Positions 15,220 to 22,154 of a stretch of DNA of 48,579 nucleotides are shown piece by piece. Made by a program: the position numbers and the translations under genes. Under the pieces are notes generated by a model. It saw only the letters and a list, made by a program, of their open reading frames with translations. It had not been told where the DNA came from and searched no databases. How positions within the stretch are numbered: the first letter of the stretch is position 1; each line of letters opens with the position of its first letter. This DNA comes from an uncultured Clostridia bacterium. GTDB taxonomy: Bacteria > Bacillota > Dehalobacteriia > UBA4068. The stretch is taken from positions 1 through 48,579 of the forward strand of contig CALYAP010000024.1 in assembly GCA_944393575.1 (NCBI GenBank). The letters run 5' to 3'.

Positions 15220-15420
15220 ATGGGGAACAATATGCCGCAAAAGCCGCAAAACGCAGCAGATCTCAAAAAGCTGTTGAAGCAATATAATAATATTTTAACT
15301 CCACAGAATAAACAATTTATCACTGAATTGATCCAAAGGCTAGAAAACGGCAGCGATAAAGCAGGATTGCAAGATCTAGCCCAAAGGATGCAAAGAGCAG
15401 CTAAACAAGCTAAAAAGTAA
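15220..15420 (+). CDS. small helical protein of unknown function
   Basis: A 66-aa basic protein made almost only of amphipathic helix (DLKKLLKQYNNILTPQNKQF and IQRLENGSDKAGLQDLAQRM). It has no membrane segment, Cys or signal. AGGAGG precedes the ATG. It lies 46 bases after the Gly/Leu-rich gene and is followed by a strong terminator, so the two probably share a transcript. The family is not recognised. Confidence 0.75.
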   Translation: MGNNMPQKPQNAADLKKLLKQYNNILTPQNKQFITELIQRLENGSDKAGLQDLAQRMQRAAKQAKK

Positions 15421-15438
15421 TACTATATAATACCCTAT

Positions 15439-15470
15439 GCCCTGCCTGAAAACAGGCAGGGCTCTTTTAT
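15439..15470 (+). terminator. terminator after the small helical protein gene
   Basis: GCCCTGCCTG and CAGGCAGGGC (15439-15462) form a 10-bp stem with an AAAA loop, followed by TCTTTTATT. Confidence 0.9.
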
Positions 15471-15524
15471 TGTCAAGGGATAAAAAGTTCCTAATGCTAC
15501 TATTCGCAGAGGAAGGGCCATAAT

Positions 15525-15555
15525 ATTAAAAACGGGGCTGGCAACCGCCAGCCCC
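15525..15555 (-). terminator. terminator for the two small Gly/Cys-rich genes
   Basis: GGGGCTGGC (15534-15542) and GCCAGCCCC (15547-15555) with a 4-base loop; read on the minus strand it is followed by GTTTTTAATATT. Confidence 0.8.
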
Positions 15556-15653
15556 AGTCGCCGCCCTGCGGCAGCCAAGGAGGATTTGCGCATCGAAGAG
15601 AATTAGCGCATCCGATAAAATCATTGAGACTAAAACCATTTATCCTGGCTGCA

Positions 15654-15690
15654 TCCCCACAGCCACCTCAATCCTTAGGCTCTGTGGGGA
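15654..15690. repeat. 9-bp inverted repeat in the 3' untranslated region
   Basis: TCCCCACAG (15654-15662) and CTGTGGGGA (15682-15690) with a 19-base spacer. It lies between the small minus-strand gene and its terminator. It may stabilise the 3' end of that message. Confidence 0.5.
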
Positions 15691-15725
15691 GCAGCTAATT
15701 AATTGCGACTAGGAAAAGGCTCTAC

Positions 15726-15908
15726 CTAGCACATATCACAAGTCGTATTGCACAGGATCTGGGTGAGGAACTGCAACACCACCAAGATGATTATCAGGTT
15801 AATGATGCAGGCAAAGCTATTGCCTCCTCCGCAAAAACCATTGTTCGAAGCACAGGCGTTCTGGGTGTTATCCATTGCCGGTTGGGAATAAGCGTTGTAG
15901 CATACCAT
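15726..15908 (-). CDS. small Gly/Cys-rich tail-anchored protein, copy B
   Basis: A 60-aa protein: a polar N-terminus with Gly/Asn/Cys (ACASNNGFCGGGNSF), one hydrophobic helix (CIINLIIILVVLQFLTQIL) and a Cys-ending tail (CNTTCDMC). The layout recalls very small Gly-rich membrane-tail proteins of the YjcZ kind found in sporulating Bacillota, but the Cys content is unusual. GGAGG stands eight bases before the start. It lies just after a paralogue with the same plan (copy A), sharing the NLIIxxxVLxFL core, so the pair arose by duplication. Confidence 0.75.
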   Translation of the reverse strand: MVCYNAYSQPAMDNTQNACASNNGFCGGGNSFACIINLIIILVVLQFLTQILCNTTCDMC

Positions 15909-15923
15909 AAGTTATTCCTCCCT

Positions 15924-16076
15924 TCAGCAACCAGTGCCGCAGCTGAGACCATTATTGCCGCTGATGATATTGCAGAGAAATTCTAATACGATGAAAAGAA
16001 TTATCAGATTGAGCAGGCAGCTCCACAGCTCGCTACCGCCGCATGCGTCACCACAGCCATTACCAAAATTGAACAT
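15924..16076 (-). CDS. small Gly/Cys-rich tail-anchored protein, copy A
   Basis: A 50-aa protein starting MFNFGNGCGDACGG, then one helix (LLNLIILFIVLEFLCNII) and a Gly/Cys tail (GLSCGTGC). The start at 16076 is set by AAAGGAG; a longer frame to 16229 has no ribosome site. It is a paralogue of the downstream copy with 15 bases between them and likely the same transcript. Paired Cys residues at both ends of a single helix suggest disulfide cross-linking or metal binding at a membrane face. No characterised family is recognised. Confidence 0.75.
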   Translation of the reverse strand: MFNFGNGCGDACGGSELWSCLLNLIILFIVLEFLCNIISGNNGLSCGTGC

Positions 16077-16257
16077 TGTCATCTCTCCTTTAGCCTTTAT
16101 ATATTTTTTGTCCTGGGCTCCTGCGGTTACGGCGTTGCGGTACAGCCAATATCCTAGGAGGGAGCGCGGCCTTTCCGGTCGCCGTGTTGTAATTTCCGGA
16201 ACCACAGGCTTCGCCCAGTCATAGTACATGATATGCAGAGGCCAGAGAATGGGTGTA
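16077..16257. other. non-coding stretch between divergent units
   Basis: No gene is supported here. It should hold the minus-strand promoter of the small Cys-rich pair; no clear sigma-A boxes were found, which would be in line with a sporulation sigma factor but does not show it. Confidence 0.35.
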
Positions 16258-16286
16258 TTGTCTTTTGGAGAAAAAGCGGGTAAAAT
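16258..16286 (+). promoter_or_regulatory. promoter of the nucleoside kinase gene
   Basis: TTGTCT (16258-16263), a 17-bp spacer and TAAAAT (16281-16286). About 100 bases of leader follow with no obvious strong structure. Confidence 0.5.
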
Positions 16287-16388
16287 ATTTATATCTTACT
16301 CAGGTAATATCTGATAGCTCTTGCTGCGAATATACGGATTTTTTATCGTACTACAGGAAAGAATAAAGTTAGCGAAAGGCGGCTGGAA

Positions 16389-18068
16389 ATGAATCAACCA
16401 TCAGATAAAATCAATATCATTTATGATAATAACCAAACTATACAGACTATCAAAGGCACTACATTGAATGATATCTTAGCACTGATCCCCCAGCGCAATT
16501 ATGCTCCGGTAGGAGCTATTGTCAATAATGAGCTTCAGGAGCTTGATTATCCGCTTTACACTGATAGCACAGTCACCTGGGTTGATATCAGCACCAGTAC
16601 CGGGTGGCTGATCTACCGCCGCAGTCTGACTTTCTTGCTATTACTGGCTGTACATGAATGCTTTCCCGATCATCACCTGTGGGTTAGCCACAGCTTGGCA
16701 GAAGGGCTTTTCTGCTGGGTGGAAGATGAACAGAAGAACCGTCTCTCTGCAACTGAGATAGCTGTTCTCGAGAAAAAGATGAACGAATATGTAGCAGCAG
16801 ATATGCCGATTCAACGAGTTACCGTAGCCAAGGAAGATGCGGTATCCTTCTTCAAAAATGAAGGGAAGGACAATAAAGCCAGCCTACTGATGCGGAGGAC
16901 TCAGCAATATCTTAGTCTATATAAGGCCCATAACTTCTCTGATTATCTTTTTGGGCGAATGGCCACCCATGCCGGCATGCTTAAAGATTTTCGGCTGATC
17001 CCTTTTGAAGACGGCTTTGTACTGTGCCTGCCCTGCCGCGAATATCTGGGCATCAGAAAAACAGTGGAGCTGGAACCGCGCAAGTTACAAGCATGCTTAA
17101 GAGATTACCAGGAATGGACCAGTCTGCTGCACATCAAGACCGTTAGTGATCTTAATGCCATCGTCGATCAGGGACGTAAGGATTTCAGCGAGTTGGTACT
17201 GATCTGTGAAACACTCCAGGAACGAATACTGCATAATATTACCGACCAGATAGAACGCCACTTTCCCGAGGTACGCCTCATTCTCATGGCAGGTCCTTCT
17301 AGCTCTGGCAAGACGACAACTGCTCATCGGCTCTGTATCCAATTGCGCTCGGTAGGTATCCGGCCGGTAATGATCTCTATGGATGATTATTTTCTAGATA
17401 TAGGGGTAACACCGCTTAATGAACGGGGCAATCCAGACTATGAAGGCCTCGGAGCAATGGATCTAGAGCTATTCCACCAAAATATGGACGATCTACTGGC
17501 TGGCAAATCAGCCAGCATCCCCCTTTATGATTTTAAAAATGGCAAAAGTATCCCTGGCCACCGAAACATCAAACTGGAAGACGACCAAATCTTGATAGTA
17601 GAAGGTATTCATGCTATTAATGAAGTTGTCAGTGCCAATATCGCTAAAAAGAATAAACGGAAAATCTTCATCTCCGCTCTAACCCAAATCAATCTTGATG
17701 AAAATACTCCTTTCTTTACCTCTGATAACCGGCTGATCCGTCGTATTGTCAGAGACGCCAGCTCCAGGGGGTTAAGCCCGATAACTACCCTCAACCACTG
17801 GGATGAAGTAAGGCGGGGAGAACATTGCAATATCTTCCCCTATCAGGAAGAGGTGGATTTCTTTGTCAATTCGGCGCTTCTCTATGAGCTGCCGGTGCTG
17901 CGACCGCTGATTGAGGATCAACTGGCGGCAATCGGGCCAGAGGAGCAATGTTATTTGGAGGCTAAACGGATATTGCAGCTAATCCGCTATTTTAGTCCTG
18001 CTGACTATGACTTGGTACCACGTAATTCAGTGCTTCAGGAATTCATCGGCCATAGCATTTTTTCCTAA
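16389..18068 (+). CDS. uridine-kinase-like nucleoside kinase with ThrRS-like N-terminus
   Basis: A 559-aa cytoplasmic enzyme. Residues 1-70 look like a TGS domain, about 75-280 like the second additional domain of threonyl-tRNA synthetase, and about 295-490 are a P-loop uridine-kinase/phosphoribulokinase domain with Walker A AGPSSSGKTT (residues 301-310), the DDYF substrate motif and VEGIHAI. Proteins of this three-part plan and length are common in Bacillota and usually annotated as nucleoside or uridine kinase; the physiological substrate is not settled. A weak AAAGGCGG precedes the start. It stands alone, upstream of the CNNM gene unit. The N-terminal likeness to ThrRS is not linked to the thrS gene further on. 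Confidence 0.85.
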   Translation: MNQPSDKINIIYDNNQTIQTIKGTTLNDILALIPQRNYAPVGAIVNNELQELDYPLYTDSTVTWVDISTSTGWLIYRRSLTFLLLLAVHECFPDHHLWVSHSLAEGLFCWVEDEQKNRLSATEIAVLEKKMNEYVAADMPIQRVTVAKEDAVSFFKNEGKDNKASLLMRRTQQYLSLYKAHNFSDYLFGRMATHAGMLKDFRLIPFEDGFVLCLPCREYLGIRKTVELEPRKLQACLRDYQEWTSLLHIKTVSDLNAIVDQGRKDFSELVLICETLQERILHNITDQIERHFPEVRLILMAGPSSSGKTTTAHRLCIQLRSVGIRPVMISMDDYFLDIGVTPLNERGNPDYEGLGAMDLELFHQNMDDLLAGKSASIPLYDFKNGKSIPGHRNIKLEDDQILIVEGIHAINEVVSANIAKKNKRKIFISALTQINLDENTPFFTSDNRLIRRIVRDASSRGLSPITTLNHWDEVRRGEHCNIFPYQEEVDFFVNSALLYELPVLRPLIEDQLAAIGPEEQCYLEAKRILQLIRYFSPADYDLVPRNSVLQEFIGHSIFS

Positions 18069-18104
18069 GCAATAAATAAACCCTAACTAAACAATACTCA
18101 TTGC

Positions 18105-18133
18105 TTGACAGCAGCAGTGCTTTCTGATAAACT
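18105..18133 (+). promoter_or_regulatory. promoter of the CNNM transporter leader
   Basis: TTGACA (18105-18110), a 17-bp spacer and TAAACT (18128-18133) with an extended TG two bases before the -10. Transcription should start near 18140, giving a leader of about 185 bases. Confidence 0.75.
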
Positions 18134-18170
18134 ATATATTAATCATTTAAGAAAGGGTTCTTACAGCAAG

Positions 18171-18245
18171 ATGGAAGACGCCGACCCGAGCGGTAATCGA
18201 CGAATAAACTATAGACAAATTTTTGGGGACATGGCCATCCGGTGA
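18171..18245 (+). CDS. candidate leader peptide of the CNNM transporter gene
   Basis: A 24-codon reading frame lies wholly inside the leader. It begins MEDADPSGNRR, an acidic/Pro N-terminus followed by Arg, and ends FGDMAIR. Its last codons form the left arm of the terminator and its stop lies in the hairpin loop, so a ribosome reaching the end would block the terminator. The ribosome site is weak (AAAGGG, 13 bases before the ATG). The Salmonella MgtL leader also opens with an acidic/Pro stretch followed by Arg, and such stretches destabilise the ribosome at low Mg2+. Coding is not proven; conservation of the peptide would be needed. Confidence 0.5.
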   Translation: MEDADPSGNRRINYRQIFGDMAIR

Positions 18246-18267
18246 GGCGGTTTGGCATGTCCTTTTT
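18225..18267 (+). terminator. leader terminator before the CNNM gene
   Basis: GGACATG (18227-18233) pairs with CATGTCC (18256-18262), extended by CC/GG after a bulge, and is followed by TTTTT. It lies between promoter and gene, so it must be regulated to allow expression. Confidence 0.75.
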
Positions 18268-18324
18268 GTGTTGGAAAGAAACCTTGATTCAACAATGCAC
18301 TATCAATTAAAGGAGTGAATAGTC

Positions 18325-19698
18325 TTGACAGACGGACCCATAGGTCTTCAATTATTAATCGTATTTCTCTTAATTTTAATCAATGCTTTTTTTGCAGCGT
18401 CAGAAATTGCAGTTATTTCTCTCAATGAAAACAAAGTCAGGCGCGAAGCAGAAGAAGGCAATAAAAAGGCCAAAAAACTGCTTAAACTGGTGGATAATCC
18501 AGGAGCATTTCTTTCCACCATTCAGATCGCCATCACTTTAGCTGGATTCTTAGCCTCCGCTTTTGCAGCTGACAGTTTCTCGGAACGGCTGGTCAATTGG
18601 TTGGTCTATGACCAAGGTTTTAATGCGCTCAGCCCATCTACCCTTAATACCATCTGCATCATCGTGATCACTTTAATCCTTTCTTATTTCACTTTGGTGT
18701 TGGGCGAATTAGTACCGAAAAGACTGGCAATGAACAACCCAGATAAAGTGGCTTCATTTGTAGCAGGCGTTATTCTCGGGACCGGCAAAATCTTTCGTCC
18801 TATTGTCTGGTTGCTTGATAAATCGACCAATGGTATGCTACGTTTGCTGGGGATCGACCCTAATAAAGAACCGGAAGAGGTCTCTGAAGAAGAGATCCGT
18901 ATGATGGTTGATATCGGCGAAGAAAAAGGTGCGATTGAGCCTACGGAAAAGATGTTTATTGAAAATATTTTTGAGTTCAATAACATCACTGCAGAGGATG
19001 TGATGATCCACCGCACTGATATGAAAGTAGTCTGGCTCGATGACAGCAGGGAAGAAATCATGCAGCTGATTACTGAGAGTGGACTTTCCCGTTTTCCGGT
19101 CTGTGGCGATGATATTGATGATGTTATCGGCCTCTTGCGCACCCGTGAATACTTGCTTAATGCTCAAAGTGAACAGCCCAAACCCCTGCGCGAGCTATTG
19201 GCACCGGTCTATTTCGTGCCGGAATCCGTCCCCGCAGATAAGCTCTTTCGCGATATGCAGCAAAAAAAGACCCATATGGCAGTAGTTGTGGACGAATACG
19301 GCGGCACCAGCGGATTAGTGACCCTGGAAGACCTGCTGGAAGAAATCGTCGGCAATATCTATGATGAATTTGATCCACTTGATACACAGGAGATCATCAA
19401 ACTCGAGCCTAATTTGTGGCGGATGCGCGGTAGTGTCGAGATTGAGACTCTCCAAAATGAATTGAATATCGAGCTTCCTGAGGACGATGAGGAGCATGAT
19501 TTCCATACCTTGGGCGGACTGGTCTTTAGCCAGCTTTCAGAGATACCGCCAGATGGTGCTCAACCAGAACTTGATGCCTATGGACTGCACCTGAAAGTAG
19601 AAGTTTTTGCGGAAAGGCGAGTGGAATGGGTATTAGTCAGCAAAATAGAAACCGCGGAAGAAGACGAGCAGGAATCAGCCCCAGAGAAAAACGACTAA
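18325..19698 (+). CDS. CNNM/CorC-HlyC family transporter, putative Mg2+ efflux
   Basis: A 457-aa membrane protein. Residues 1-190 are the DUF21/CNNM domain with about four helices and the conserved SEIAVISLNENKVR and GELVPKR motifs; 210-335 are a CBS pair (VMIHRTDMKVVWLD, VVVDEYGGTSGLVTLEDLLEEIVG); 350-440 are the CorC/HlyC domain. CNNM proteins move Mg2+; the B. subtilis member MpfA exports it and is controlled by its CBS domains. The start is a TTG at 18325, nine bases after AAAGGAG; no ATG fits. It has its own promoter, a candidate leader peptide and an internal terminator. The annotation hemolysin often used for the family is misleading. Confidence 0.9.
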   Translation: MTDGPIGLQLLIVFLLILINAFFAASEIAVISLNENKVRREAEEGNKKAKKLLKLVDNPGAFLSTIQIAITLAGFLASAFAADSFSERLVNWLVYDQGFNALSPSTLNTICIIVITLILSYFTLVLGELVPKRLAMNNPDKVASFVAGVILGTGKIFRPIVWLLDKSTNGMLRLLGIDPNKEPEEVSEEEIRMMVDIGEEKGAIEPTEKMFIENIFEFNNITAEDVMIHRTDMKVVWLDDSREEIMQLITESGLSRFPVCGDDIDDVIGLLRTREYLLNAQSEQPKPLRELLAPVYFVPESVPADKLFRDMQQKKTHMAVVVDEYGGTSGLVTLEDLLEEIVGNIYDEFDPLDTQEIIKLEPNLWRMRGSVEIETLQNELNIELPEDDEEHDFHTLGGLVFSQLSEIPPDGAQPELDAYGLHLKVEVFAERRVEWVLVSKIETAEEDEQESAPEKND

Positions 19699-19714
19699 AC
19701 AAGCATTAAATAGC

Positions 19715-19750
19715 AAAAACAGGATCAGGTATAAACCTGGTCCTGTTTTT
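19715..19750. terminator. bidirectional terminator between convergent genes
   Basis: AAAAACAGGATCAGGT and ACCTGGTCCTGTTTTT form a 16-bp stem with one mismatch and an ATAA loop, with T runs on both strands. It serves the CNNM gene and the metallophosphoesterase gene. Confidence 0.9.
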
Positions 19751-19773
19751 GTTTATTCAAAAAAGGGTATTAT

Positions 19774-20601
19774 TTATTCGGCCGGTACTAAATGGATAAC
19801 AGCTATTTCTGGTCTGTTAAACAGGCGGAACGGTAGCGGATAATTGCCTAGTCCGCTGGAGATAAAAAGCTGATGCTCTTCGTCACTGTAGAGACCTTTG
19901 GTATACTCAGCTTCACCATTATCAGCAGCAGTCATCTCTGGAAACCAGACGCCCCTATTATTAAGTGCGCCAATAAACGGCAGCCTGATCTGGCCACCAT
20001 GAGTATCGCCGCATAAGGATAAATCAATGCCAAAGTCGGAAAAAGCAGCAAAGTTAGAAGCATGGGCTAAGAGAATATTATATTTTTCCGGATCCAAAGT
20101 GAACTCATTGGCCAAATCAAAGGTGGGAGAATAATACATATTGTTGATGCCATAAAGGCATAGCGAGGTCCCATTCACCACTATCTCCTCAACCCGATAA
20201 TTCAAAACATGAACTCCATTCGCTACCAAATCCTGATGAAAAGCTTCGTCGTTATCATGCTCGCCATTGACATAATAAACCGGATATTCATCAGCCAAGG
20301 TTGCCAATAACGCCAAAGCTGTAGCTTGACCAGCATTGTCTCCAGCAGAATACATATCACCCGTCACTGCTATCAAATCAGGCTGAGCTTCCGCTATCTT
20401 ATCAATCAATTGCTGATTGTTTTGGCCAAAAGAAGCCCCATGCAGATCTGTTATCTGAACAATAGTCACAGCTCCCTTAATCTTATCATCTGCGATGCTA
20501 ATAACGTTCTGAGTCAAAGTAAAGGTATTGAACCACCAGCAACCAACTAATAGCACCATGATAATAAGTAAAATCAATAACCGGCGTCTGCGTTTTTTCA
20601 T
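19774..20601 (-). CDS. membrane-anchored metallophosphoesterase with altered metal motifs
   Basis: A 275-aa protein of the YkuE-like calcineurin superfamily. An N-terminal basic cap and helix (LLILLIIMVLLVGCWWF) anchor the catalytic domain outside the membrane. The five metal motifs are ITDLHG, TGDM, NGEHD, LAHASN and CGDTHGGQ. In the family the third is GNHD and the fifth GHTHGGQ, so two metal ligands are replaced (Asn by Glu, first His by Asp). Both substitutes can still bind metal, so metal choice or activity may differ. YkuE-type enzymes act on cell-envelope phosphoesters or phosphonucleotides; the substrate here is unknown. It stands alone with its own promoter. Confidence 0.85.
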   Translation of the reverse strand: MKKRRRRLLILLIIMVLLVGCWWFNTFTLTQNVISIADDKIKGAVTIVQITDLHGASFGQNNQQLIDKIAEAQPDLIAVTGDMYSAGDNAGQATALALLATLADEYPVYYVNGEHDNDEAFHQDLVANGVHVLNYRVEEIVVNGTSLCLYGINNMYYSPTFDLANEFTLDPEKYNILLAHASNFAAFSDFGIDLSLCGDTHGGQIRLPFIGALNNRGVWFPEMTAADNGEAEYTKGLYSDEEHQLFISSGLGNYPLPFRLFNRPEIAVIHLVPAE

Positions 20602-20647
20602 CTCTACCTCTTGACAATTACTATATAGTTAACAGCGACTTTTCCTC

Positions 20648-20676
20648 AGTGTAATCATGACTAGAGTAAAAGTCAA
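20648..20676 (-). promoter_or_regulatory. promoter of the metallophosphoesterase gene
   Basis: On the minus strand TTGACT (20671-20676), a 17-bp spacer and TACACT (20648-20653). Confidence 0.5.
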
Positions 20677-20746
20677 CCAACCTTAGCAAATCATCATCAC
20701 TCCTTAAGCAATTCTTTAGAAAACGGCTATTTTAACATTTATCGGG

Positions 20747-20753
20747 CATACTA
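20747..20753 (+). promoter_or_regulatory. possible forespore-type -10 box of the DUF1540 gene
   Basis: CATACTA fits the sigma-F/sigma-G -10 pattern CATnnTA and lies 24 bases before the DUF1540 start, giving a short leader with AAAGGAGG. No good -35 for these factors is evident (best GGCTATT near 20725). An almost identical CATACTAAA box stands before gpr. Confidence 0.35.
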
Positions 20754-20776
20754 AAGAACGCAAAGGAGGTGAGATA

Positions 20777-20923
20777 ATGTCCAAAATCAAATGCCTGGTA
20801 GAAGAATGCAAATACAACAATAACTGCAACTGCGATGCTAATGGCATCGAAGTTCGCAGCTGCGGCTGCAAAGCTGTTTCTTGTCCGGATGAAACAGCCT
20901 GCGAGACTTTTGAACACAGATAA
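20777..20923 (+). CDS. DUF1540 small Cys-rich protein
   Basis: A 48-aa protein starting MSKIKCLVEECKYNNNCNCD. The CLVEECKYN opening, the later CxC and the CETF ending are the DUF1540 signature; these are small proteins of spore formers, perhaps zinc-binding, of unknown role. AAAGGAGGTGAG gives a strong ribosome site. Eight Cys in 48 residues suggest a metal-bound or disulfide-rich fold. It is a single-gene unit between a divergent metallophosphoesterase and a hairpin terminator. At this length it is easily missed by ORF cut-offs. Confidence 0.88.
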   Translation: MSKIKCLVEECKYNNNCNCDANGIEVRSCGCKAVSCPDETACETFEHR

Positions 20924-20934
20924 CCTCCCATAGC

Positions 20935-20964
20935 AAAGCGGAACGGCTTCAGCCATTCCGCTTT
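20935..20964. terminator. hairpin after the DUF1540 gene
   Basis: AAAGCGGAACGGC and GCCATTCCGCTTT with a TTCA loop and one mismatch. T runs are short on both strands; it lies between convergent genes and may serve both. Confidence 0.65.
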
Positions 20965-20991
20965 ACATAATATAAACTTCTTTATTAGCTA

Positions 20992-21678
20992 TTAAAGATC
21001 CAGCTCATCACCGGTAGATAAGACCACACATTGTGCCGTGGTCTGAGCTTCAACTGCTTGCTTAAACTGTTGGGGATCCTGTTTGATAACCGGGAAAGTA
21101 TTATAATGCATCGGGATCACGATATCTGCCTTGAGCCAGTCTGCCGCTGTAACAGCATCTTCCGGGCCCATTGTATAGAAACCGCCGATTGGCAATAAAG
21201 CGCAATCAATGCCATACCGAGAAATAACCATACCCATATCGCCAAAAAGGCTGGTATCACCGGCATGATAGACTTTTTTCTGACCATCATCAATAATATA
21301 ACCGCAAGCTACTCCTCCATATAACGGGCCTGCGGCACTACTGACAGTACTGCCATGCCAAGCCGGTACCATAGTGATTTTAAATGGAGCAAAATCAAAA
21401 CTGCCGCCCAAATTAAAGGCCACATTGTCAATTCCCTGGAGATCAAGTGCATTAAGCAAATCTACCTGAGCAGCCAAGGTAGCATGATTTGACCGCGCCA
21501 TCGTCAAGGCATCACCCAAATGGTCACCATGACCATGTGTCAACAATATTAAATCAGGTTTAAATTCAGCTGCTTTTTTGCCGGCTAAAGGATTGCCGCT
21601 GATATAAGGATCGATAATAATCTCTTTTCCTTCACTTTGAATCCGGAAACAGGCATGTCCCTCATAAATGAGCTTCAT
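20992..21678 (-). CDS. UPF0173 metal-dependent hydrolase, metallo-beta-lactamase fold
   Basis: A 228-aa hydrolase of the YtkL/UPF0173 family with THGHGDHLGD (zinc ligands), DTSLFGDM and the C-terminal PMHYNTFP. It resembles UlaG-type hydrolases in core but the substrate is unknown. The start at 21678 is taken because GGGAG lies ten bases upstream; a GTG three codons earlier would be only one base from it. Length is normal for the family (225-230 aa). It lies between the DUF1540 gene (convergent) and a small membrane protein gene. Confidence 0.88.
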   Translation of the reverse strand: MKLIYEGHACFRIQSEGKEIIIDPYISGNPLAGKKAAEFKPDLILLTHGHGDHLGDALTMARSNHATLAAQVDLLNALDLQGIDNVAFNLGGSFDFAPFKITMVPAWHGSTVSSAAGPLYGGVACGYIIDDGQKKVYHAGDTSLFGDMGMVISRYGIDCALLPIGGFYTMGPEDAVTAADWLKADIVIPMHYNTFPVIKQDPQQFKQAVEAQTTAQCVVLSTGDELDL

Positions 21679-21730
21679 TGTCTTCACGCTCCCTGTTAAT
21701 TATGATATCTTTATGATAACACTTTAGCTG

Positions 21731-21922
21731 CTAACAGTAAAGAATAGCCCATAAAAAGAGACCGAAGAGCGCTAAGGCGATCAATATTGCCGGGCTTAGC
21801 ATCAAGGAAATAATCAAAATAGCTACTACAACGAGGAGAATGATATTAGCGATATTCTGAAAAAAGGTGTTGTCTAAAGCCTTATTAACCGAGCATTTAC
21901 ACTTATCAATAAATTTGGACAT
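21731..21922 (-). CDS. small membrane protein of unknown function
   Basis: A 63-aa protein: about 23 polar residues with two Cys (MSKFIDKCKCSVNKALDNT), then a long hydrophobic stretch of about 40 residues forming two helices (ANIILLVVVAILIISLMLS and LIALALFGLFLWAIL) ending in YC. The start at 21922 has AAAGGAG; an earlier ATG is too close to it. It lies 52 bases upstream of the UPF0173 gene on the same strand, perhaps one operon. No family is recognised. Confidence 0.65.
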   Translation of the reverse strand: MSKFIDKCKCSVNKALDNTFFQNIANIILLVVVAILIISLMLSPAILIALALFGLFLWAILYC

Positions 21923-22044
21923 AATTAGCGGCTCCTTTAGCATACTTCTCTACCAGTACCGGCTTGCGGCTAAGCACATGGCTAATATTTAACATATGCA
22001 GCCAAAGAGCCAAAGGTGCCTTATTTCAACAAAAAATTTTATAT

Positions 22045-22073
22045 AGCTAAAGCCCAGCCAACAGGCTGGGCTT
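22045..22073 (-). terminator. terminator of thrS
   Basis: AAGCCCAGCC and GGCTGGGCTT (22050-22073) form a 10-bp stem with an AACA loop; the minus strand continues TTAGCTATATAAAATTTTTT. Confidence 0.8.
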
Positions 22074-22154
22074 CCATTTATTTTCATAGAATTAATCGTG
22101 ATTTAATATCATTAATTTCACAGGCAAATTAGCGCTAGGCCGATTATCCGCTGC

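Noticed and set aside
18140-18324. Known riboswitch class (M-box, yybP-ykoY, ydaO) in the CNNM leader
   Set aside because: None of the conserved core sequences I know for these classes is present; the short ORF/terminator overlap explains the layout better. A covariance-model scan would decide.
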